Shown here: positions 22,853 through 26,560 of the stretch, one piece after another
Layout: each line of letters opens with the position of its first letter
Numbering within the stretch: position 1 is the stretch's first letter
Assembly: GCA_035620975.1 (NCBI GenBank)
Contig: DASPFV010000239.1
Location: 1 to 26,560 of the forward strand
Source of the DNA: DASPFV01 sp035620975
GTDB lineage: Bacteria > Acidobacteriota > Vicinamibacteria > Vicinamibacterales > 2-12-FULL-66-21
Direction: 5' to 3'
Length of the DNA: 26,560 bases
Notes under the pieces: generated by a model
Told to the model about the DNA's origin: nothing
Databases searched by the model: none
Seen by the model: the letters and a program-made list of their open reading frames with translations, nothing else
Position numbers and translations under genes: made by a program

Positions 22853-24475
22853 ATGCGAGCCCGGGACTTGGATCTGAAGGAACTGCTGCAGTTCGACCAC
22901 GAGGGCGGCATCCTGCGGTTCGCGGGCGAACGTGTCCTGCTGCTCGACGCCGTCGCGCTCGGACTGTTGCGGCGGGAGTTGATCGACACGCTTGGACTTG
23001 GCGGTGCCCGCGCCGTCCTGACGCGGTTCGGATACGCACACGGCTGGCGCACTGCCGAGAACCTGCGATCAGCTTTGCCGTGGGACAGCGACGATGACTG
23101 GCGACATGCGGGAGGACGTCTGCACACCTTGCAGGGCCTCGTGCGCGTCGAATCGCCAGGACCGCGGGCGACAGACGCTGGACCGAAGCCGCTTGGCGAC
23201 TCGATCTGGCATGACTCCTACGAAGCGGAGCAGCATCTGCTTCATGTCGGACCGTCCGACGAGCCGGTGTGCTGGACGCTCACGGGGTTTGCCAGCGGGT
23301 ATCTCTCGCGGGCCCATGACCAGGAGGTGTACTGCATCGAGGAACGCTGTCGCGGCAAAGGCGATGCGTGCTGCAGGGTCGTCGGACGCCCGCTGAAGGA
23401 ATGGGGCGATGCCATCACGCCGCATCTCGCCTATTACCAGAAGGCCTGTCTCGATGCGGCCCTCTCGCAGGTCGCGAGCGAGCTCAGACGCGTGGAGCGG
23501 CGACTGCGGGCTCGACGTCAGGACACCCGCGCGAGCGAGCGGCAACAGGTGTCCGGGTTGATCCTCGAGAGCCCGGCGATGCACCGGGTGATGGATGTCG
23601 CTCGGCGTGTCGCGCAGGTGGACTCGACAGTCCTGCTCACTGGCGAAAGCGGAGTGGGCAAGGAACGAATCGCCCGGTTCATTCACGAAGAATCGGCGCG
23701 GGCCGGCGGGCCGTTCGTCGCCATCAACTGTGGCGCCGTTCCGGAGAATCTGCTCGAGTCAGAGTTGTTCGGGCACGTCCGTGGATCGTTCACCGGCGCA
23801 ACCCAGGATCGCGTCGGCCTCTTCGAGGCGGCCAACAGCGGCACGCTGCTGCTCGACGAAATCGGCGAAGTGCCGCCGCCGATGCAGGTGAAGCTACTGC
23901 GGGCCTTGCAGGAGCGGCAGATCAGGCGCGTCGGTGAGAATCGGAACCGTCCCGTGAGCGCGCGTGTCATCGCGGCCACGAATCGCGACCTCGTGAAAGA
24001 GATACGGGCGGCGAGGTTTCGCGAGGATCTCTATTACCGCCTGCGCGTGGTCGAGATCGAGATCCCGCCGTTGCGCGAACGGCGCGAGGACGTCCTGGCT
24101 CTGGCCAGAGCATTCGTGACCGACGCCGCAGCACGAACGGGCCGCAAGGTCAGCGGGTTCACGCCAGCCGCCGCGCATCAACTCCTGCGCTACGGATGGC
24201 CCGGCAACGTGCGGGAGCTTGAAAACGCCATCGAGCGCGCCGTGGTGCTCACCGCCCGTGCCCGCATCGATATCGAGGATCTTCCTCCTGAAGTCGGCCT
24301 CGCAGTTCCCGATGCCATTGCGGCGACCGATGTCCGCCCGCTCGCGGACGTCGAACGCGAGTACATCAAGTCGGTGCTTCGTGCCGTCGGCGGCAATCGC
24401 AGCCAGGCCGCCCGGAGACTCGGGATTGGCGAGGCGACGCTGTATCGCAAGATCAAACAGTTCGGCGACGCCTGA
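22853..24475 (+). CDS. sigma-54-dependent activator with XylR_N and V4R sensor domains
   Basis: A 540-residue enhancer-binding protein; the ATG at 22853 has GAGAGGAG upstream. Residues 1-115 are an XylR_N domain (LDLKELLQFDHEGGILRFAG, ARAVLTRFGYAHGW). Residues about 118-185 are a V4R domain. Its C140, E163, C166 and C174 have the same spacings as the zinc site of the phenol sensor MopR (C155, E178, C181, C189 as I recall). A linker coiled coil (about 205-235) precedes an AAA+ domain with Walker A GESGVGKE (264-271), the sigma-54 contact loop as GSFTGA (311-316; Ser in place of the usual Ala) and Walker B LLLDEIGEV. The last 40 residues are a Fis-type helix-turn-helix (GGNRSQAARRLGIGEATLYR). 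It probably senses an aromatic or similar ligand and turns on the divergent YceI operon. Confidence 0.95.
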   Translation: MRARDLDLKELLQFDHEGGILRFAGERVLLLDAVALGLLRRELIDTLGLGGARAVLTRFGYAHGWRTAENLRSALPWDSDDDWRHAGGRLHTLQGLVRVESPGPRATDAGPKPLGDSIWHDSYEAEQHLLHVGPSDEPVCWTLTGFASGYLSRAHDQEVYCIEERCRGKGDACCRVVGRPLKEWGDAITPHLAYYQKACLDAALSQVASELRRVERRLRARRQDTRASERQQVSGLILESPAMHRVMDVARRVAQVDSTVLLTGESGVGKERIARFIHEESARAGGPFVAINCGAVPENLLESELFGHVRGSFTGATQDRVGLFEAANSGTLLLDEIGEVPPPMQVKLLRALQERQIRRVGENRNRPVSARVIAATNRDLVKEIRAARFREDLYYRLRVVEIEIPPLRERREDVLALARAFVTDAAARTGRKVSGFTPAAAHQLLRYGWPGNVRELENAIERAVVLTARARIDIEDLPPEVGLAVPDAIAATDVRPLADVEREYIKSVLRAVGGNRSQAARRLGIGEATLYRKIKQFGDA

Positions 24476-24538
24476 GATGTCGCTGGACGCCGGAACTCTG
24501 GTATCGGCGCGTTGGCGACTTCGCCGGCCGGTTGACGG

Positions 24539-25489
24539 CTAGCTGGCAGGATTTGGACCAGCGAATCGCGTCAACATTGGAGCCGTCAGTCGAGGTCCGT
24601 CGTACGCGATCACCTCGCCAAACCGGCGCCGATCTTCCCAGTCCGCACGGGCATGCGCAATTTCCTCAGGAGTGCGCGCAACGAAGTTCCACCACATGAG
24701 GATCTTTTCAGGGAACGGCGGGCCGCCGATCAGCAGGACTCGTCCACCCTCCCTGCTCGAGAAGCAGGCGTCCGCCCGCGTGGTCCCAAGGTAGTACAGC
24801 GTCCGCTGTTCGAGCGTCTGGCCGTCCAGTGCGCAATCACCAGTCATGACGAGAATCGCGTGCTCATACGCCGGGGTCAGTGGCAGCATCAGTTCGTGTC
24901 CGGGATGGACGCGCACGTCAGCACCGAGGAGAGGTGAATAGTACCGCGCGGGCGACGCCGCGCCGTCCAGCTCTCCCGCGAAGATCCGGACGATGCCGGA
25001 CGGGCGCTCAACGGCAGGCACATCTTCCACGTGCAAGAAGTCTGGCGCCATGTGGCGATGCTGATCCGGAAGGGCGGTCCACAGTTGCACGCCGTTAAGT
25101 CTCCCCGTGTGATCGCGCGGCGTCTGCTCAGCATGCGCGATCCCGCCGCCGGACGTCATCACGTTCACGCCTCCTGGACGCAGCACCGACTCGTAACCGA
25201 GGCTGTCGTCGTGGACGATCTCGCCCTCGTGGAGCCACGTAACGGTCTGGAGACCGATGTGCGGGTGCGGCGCCACATCCATCGGCTTGCCCTCGCTGAA
25301 GCTCAACGGGCCAAAGCGGTCCAGGAAGCACCACGGGCCCACGAGGCGTCGTTCCTTGATCGGCAGCGCGCGTGCAATCGTCAGTGCACCAAGGTGGACG
25401 TCACGATTCGGATAGGCATCGAGTTGACGGTCACGAGCGCCGAGCGCGAGGCACTCCTCGGCAGCTACGGTTTCTGAGCGTTTTGACAT
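24539..25489 (-). CDS. pirin family protein
   Basis: A 316-residue bicupin of the pirin family. The ATG at 25489 has GGAG 9 bases upstream. The N-terminal cupin has the metal ligands of active pirins: HPHIGLQTVTWLHEGEIVHDDSLG, two His in HPH, then GGGIAHAEQTP with a His and a Glu. The C-terminal pirin domain follows (ARYYSPLLGADVRVHPGHEL, GGRVLLIGGPPFPEKILMWWNFV). Some pirins are quercetin 2,3-dioxygenases, others bind transcription factors; which applies here is unclear. It is convergent with the activator and lies 97 bases downstream of the alcohol dehydrogenase on the same strand. Confidence 0.95.
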   Translation of the reverse strand: MSKRSETVAAEECLALGARDRQLDAYPNRDVHLGALTIARALPIKERRLVGPWCFLDRFGPLSFSEGKPMDVAPHPHIGLQTVTWLHEGEIVHDDSLGYESVLRPGGVNVMTSGGGIAHAEQTPRDHTGRLNGVQLWTALPDQHRHMAPDFLHVEDVPAVERPSGIVRIFAGELDGAASPARYYSPLLGADVRVHPGHELMLPLTPAYEHAILVMTGDCALDGQTLEQRTLYYLGTTRADACFSSREGGRVLLIGGPPFPEKILMWWNFVARTPEEIAHARADWEDRRRFGEVIAYDGPRLTAPMLTRFAGPNPAS

Positions 25490-25586
25490 GTGTGACTACT
25501 CCGACCGCTGACAACCAGCACGGCATCCTGAACGCGAAACACCAGTTCGGCGTTGTGGAACTCGTCCTCGGCCGCCAGCCAGAGAG

Positions 25587-26560
25587 CTACCCTGGTATCA
25601 GCACGGCGCGACCGGTGATCTGTCCTGCTTTCAGCTTTGCATAGACGTCGACGGCTTCCGTCAGGGGAAATTCGGTGGTCTCTGCGTGGATTCTTCCGGC
25701 GCGCGCCATCGCTATGACTTCCATCAATTCGACGCGAGAGCCCCAGTACGGAATGCTCATCGACGTGCCGTACGGCGTGCTGCCATGCCGGAAGTCATGG
25801 TGGCCGCCGCCCAATCCGACGATGGTCCACACGCTGTTTCGACCGAGAAGCTTTGCGCCCAGGTCCAGCGTCGGTTGCACGCCAACACAATCGAGAACAA
25901 GGCCGGCCCCGCGAGGACCGGTGATCTGCACGATCTTCTCGGCGGCTTCCGCGGCGTTGCGATTGTTCACAATTTCATCCGCGCCGAGTGTTTTGGCCTG
26001 CTGGAGCTTCTTGTCATCAACATCAGCGGCGACGATGCGAACGGGAGCGAGCACGCGAAGCAGTTGAATCGCCATGTGTCCCAGCCCGCCGACACCCAGA
26101 ACGACAACGGTGCTGTCCGCATTGAGTTGGGGCAGCGCCCGCTTGATCGCATGGTACGGCGTCAGCGCGGCATCGCTCAGCGGAGCGGCTTTCGCTGGAC
26201 TCAGGTCACCGAGTGGAACCAACAATCGTGCGGACGGTGTGAGCATGTATTCCGCCATCCCTCCGTCGAGACCCAGTCCACCCCCGAAGCCGTCGATCTG
26301 AGCCCAGTTCTCACAGTAGTTCTCCATCGAGAGCTGGCAGGCATGGCAGCGCCCGCAGCCCCAGGGGCCATAGACGGCTACGGCGTCCCCTTCCTTGAAT
26401 CCGGGCACACCTTGGCCGAGGGCGGCGATCCAGCCTGCGTTCTCATGGCCAAGCGTGAAAGGAGAATGAATCCAAGCTCTTCCTCCATGACATGCAGATC
26501 CGAGTGGCAGACGCCCGCGCCACCGATCTTGATCAGCACCTGTCCAGGGGCGGGAGACGG
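25587..26560 (-). CDS. zinc-dependent alcohol dehydrogenase, partial and frameshifted
   Basis: A medium-chain dehydrogenase/reductase whose 5' end lies beyond the window. The frame 25587-26408 covers most of it: structural zinc cysteines in GCGRCHACQLSMENYC, the NAD(P) loop VVVLGVGGLGHMAIQL, VLDCVGVQPTL, and the C-terminal VDVYAKLKAGQITGRAVLIPG. Upstream the family sequence continues in the same frame (PFTLGHENAGWIAALGQGVP) up to about 26465, then jumps to another frame for PGQVLIKIGGAGVCHSDLHV, which holds the catalytic Cys. So a frameshift lies between about 26465 and 26490. It oxidises alcohols or reduces aldehydes with NAD(P); the substrate is unknown. Confidence 0.88.
   Translation of the reverse strand, partial: VSRPWTGADQDRWRGRLPLGSACHGGRAWIHSPFTLGHENAGWIAALGQGVPGFKEGDAVAVYGPWGCGRCHACQLSMENYCENWAQIDGFGGGLGLDGGMAEYMLTPSARLLVPLGDLSPAKAAPLSDAALTPYHAIKRALPQLNADSTVVVLGVGGLGHMAIQLLRVLAPVRIVAADVDDKKLQQAKTLGADEIVNNRNAAEAAEKIVQITGPRGAGLVLDCVGVQPTLDLGAKLLGRNSVWTIVGLGGGHHDFRHGSTPYGTSMSIPYWGSRVELMEVIAMARAGRIHAETTEFPLTEAVDVYAKLKAGQITGRAVLIPG

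Noticed and set aside
25490..25586. possible sigma-54 promoter before pirin
   Set aside because: TGGTGTTTCGCGTTCA lacks the GC at -12.

Overview
The window is GC-rich bacterial chromosome. The mix of genes (exported pyrophosphatase, secreted beta-propeller, DedA/PAP2, CPA2 antiporters, V4R-type sigma-54 activator) and the look of the proteins suggest a soil or sediment Acidobacteriota, possibly the Vicinamibacteria group. That placement is inference; no rRNA or marker gene is present. No tRNA, rRNA, CRISPR array, insertion sequence or phage gene was found.

Layout. (1) 1-1.7 kb: a small hypothetical gene, a stretch with no supported gene, and an inorganic pyrophosphatase with a signal peptide on the minus strand. 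(2) 1.7-9.4 kb, plus strand: four consecutive transcription units built around one OmpR/PhoB-type two-component system. They hold a secreted beta-propeller plus a kinase-like lipoprotein, an acidic membrane-anchored protein plus DedA plus PAP2 phosphatase, a lipoprotein phosphodiesterase plus response regulator plus histidine kinase, and a second copy of the acidic membrane-anchored protein. Each unit is preceded by the same 33-bp promoter pattern (TTTAT-N6-TTCAT/G-N11-TANNNT). The spacing is identical in all four, like a pho box placed 11 bp from a -10 element. This looks like a self-contained and probably undescribed envelope-phosphate regulon, and it is the main finding. (3) 9.5-10.1 kb: a manganese (yybP-ykoY) riboswitch with an overlapping intrinsic terminator, ahead of a TerC gene cut off after about 103 residues. 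(4) 10.1-16.4 kb: ion and stress genes, namely two CPA2 cation/proton antiporters with RCK domains, a DUF4118 membrane protein, a tandem universal stress protein, a small membrane protein and a possible small secreted protein. (5) 16.4-17.2 kb: no supported gene. (6) 17.2-24.5 kb: a divergent catabolic-looking locus. A XylR/DmpR/MopR-like sigma-54 activator (plus strand) faces a minus-strand gene series (YceI, two-domain VOC dioxygenase-like protein, SnoaL-like, AhpD/CMD-like, F420-reductase-like, ester-cyclase-like, GMC oxidoreductase). A consensus-like -24/-12 promoter sits in the divergent gap, so an aromatic-type inducer may switch on at least the first four genes. (7) 24.5-26.56 kb: pirin and a zinc alcohol dehydrogenase that runs off the window.

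Three genes (PAP2 N-terminus, GMC C-terminus, alcohol dehydrogenase N-terminus) show clean reading-frame breaks with the family sequence continuing in another frame. Sequencing error is a real possibility for all of them and should be excluded before any is called a pseudogene.
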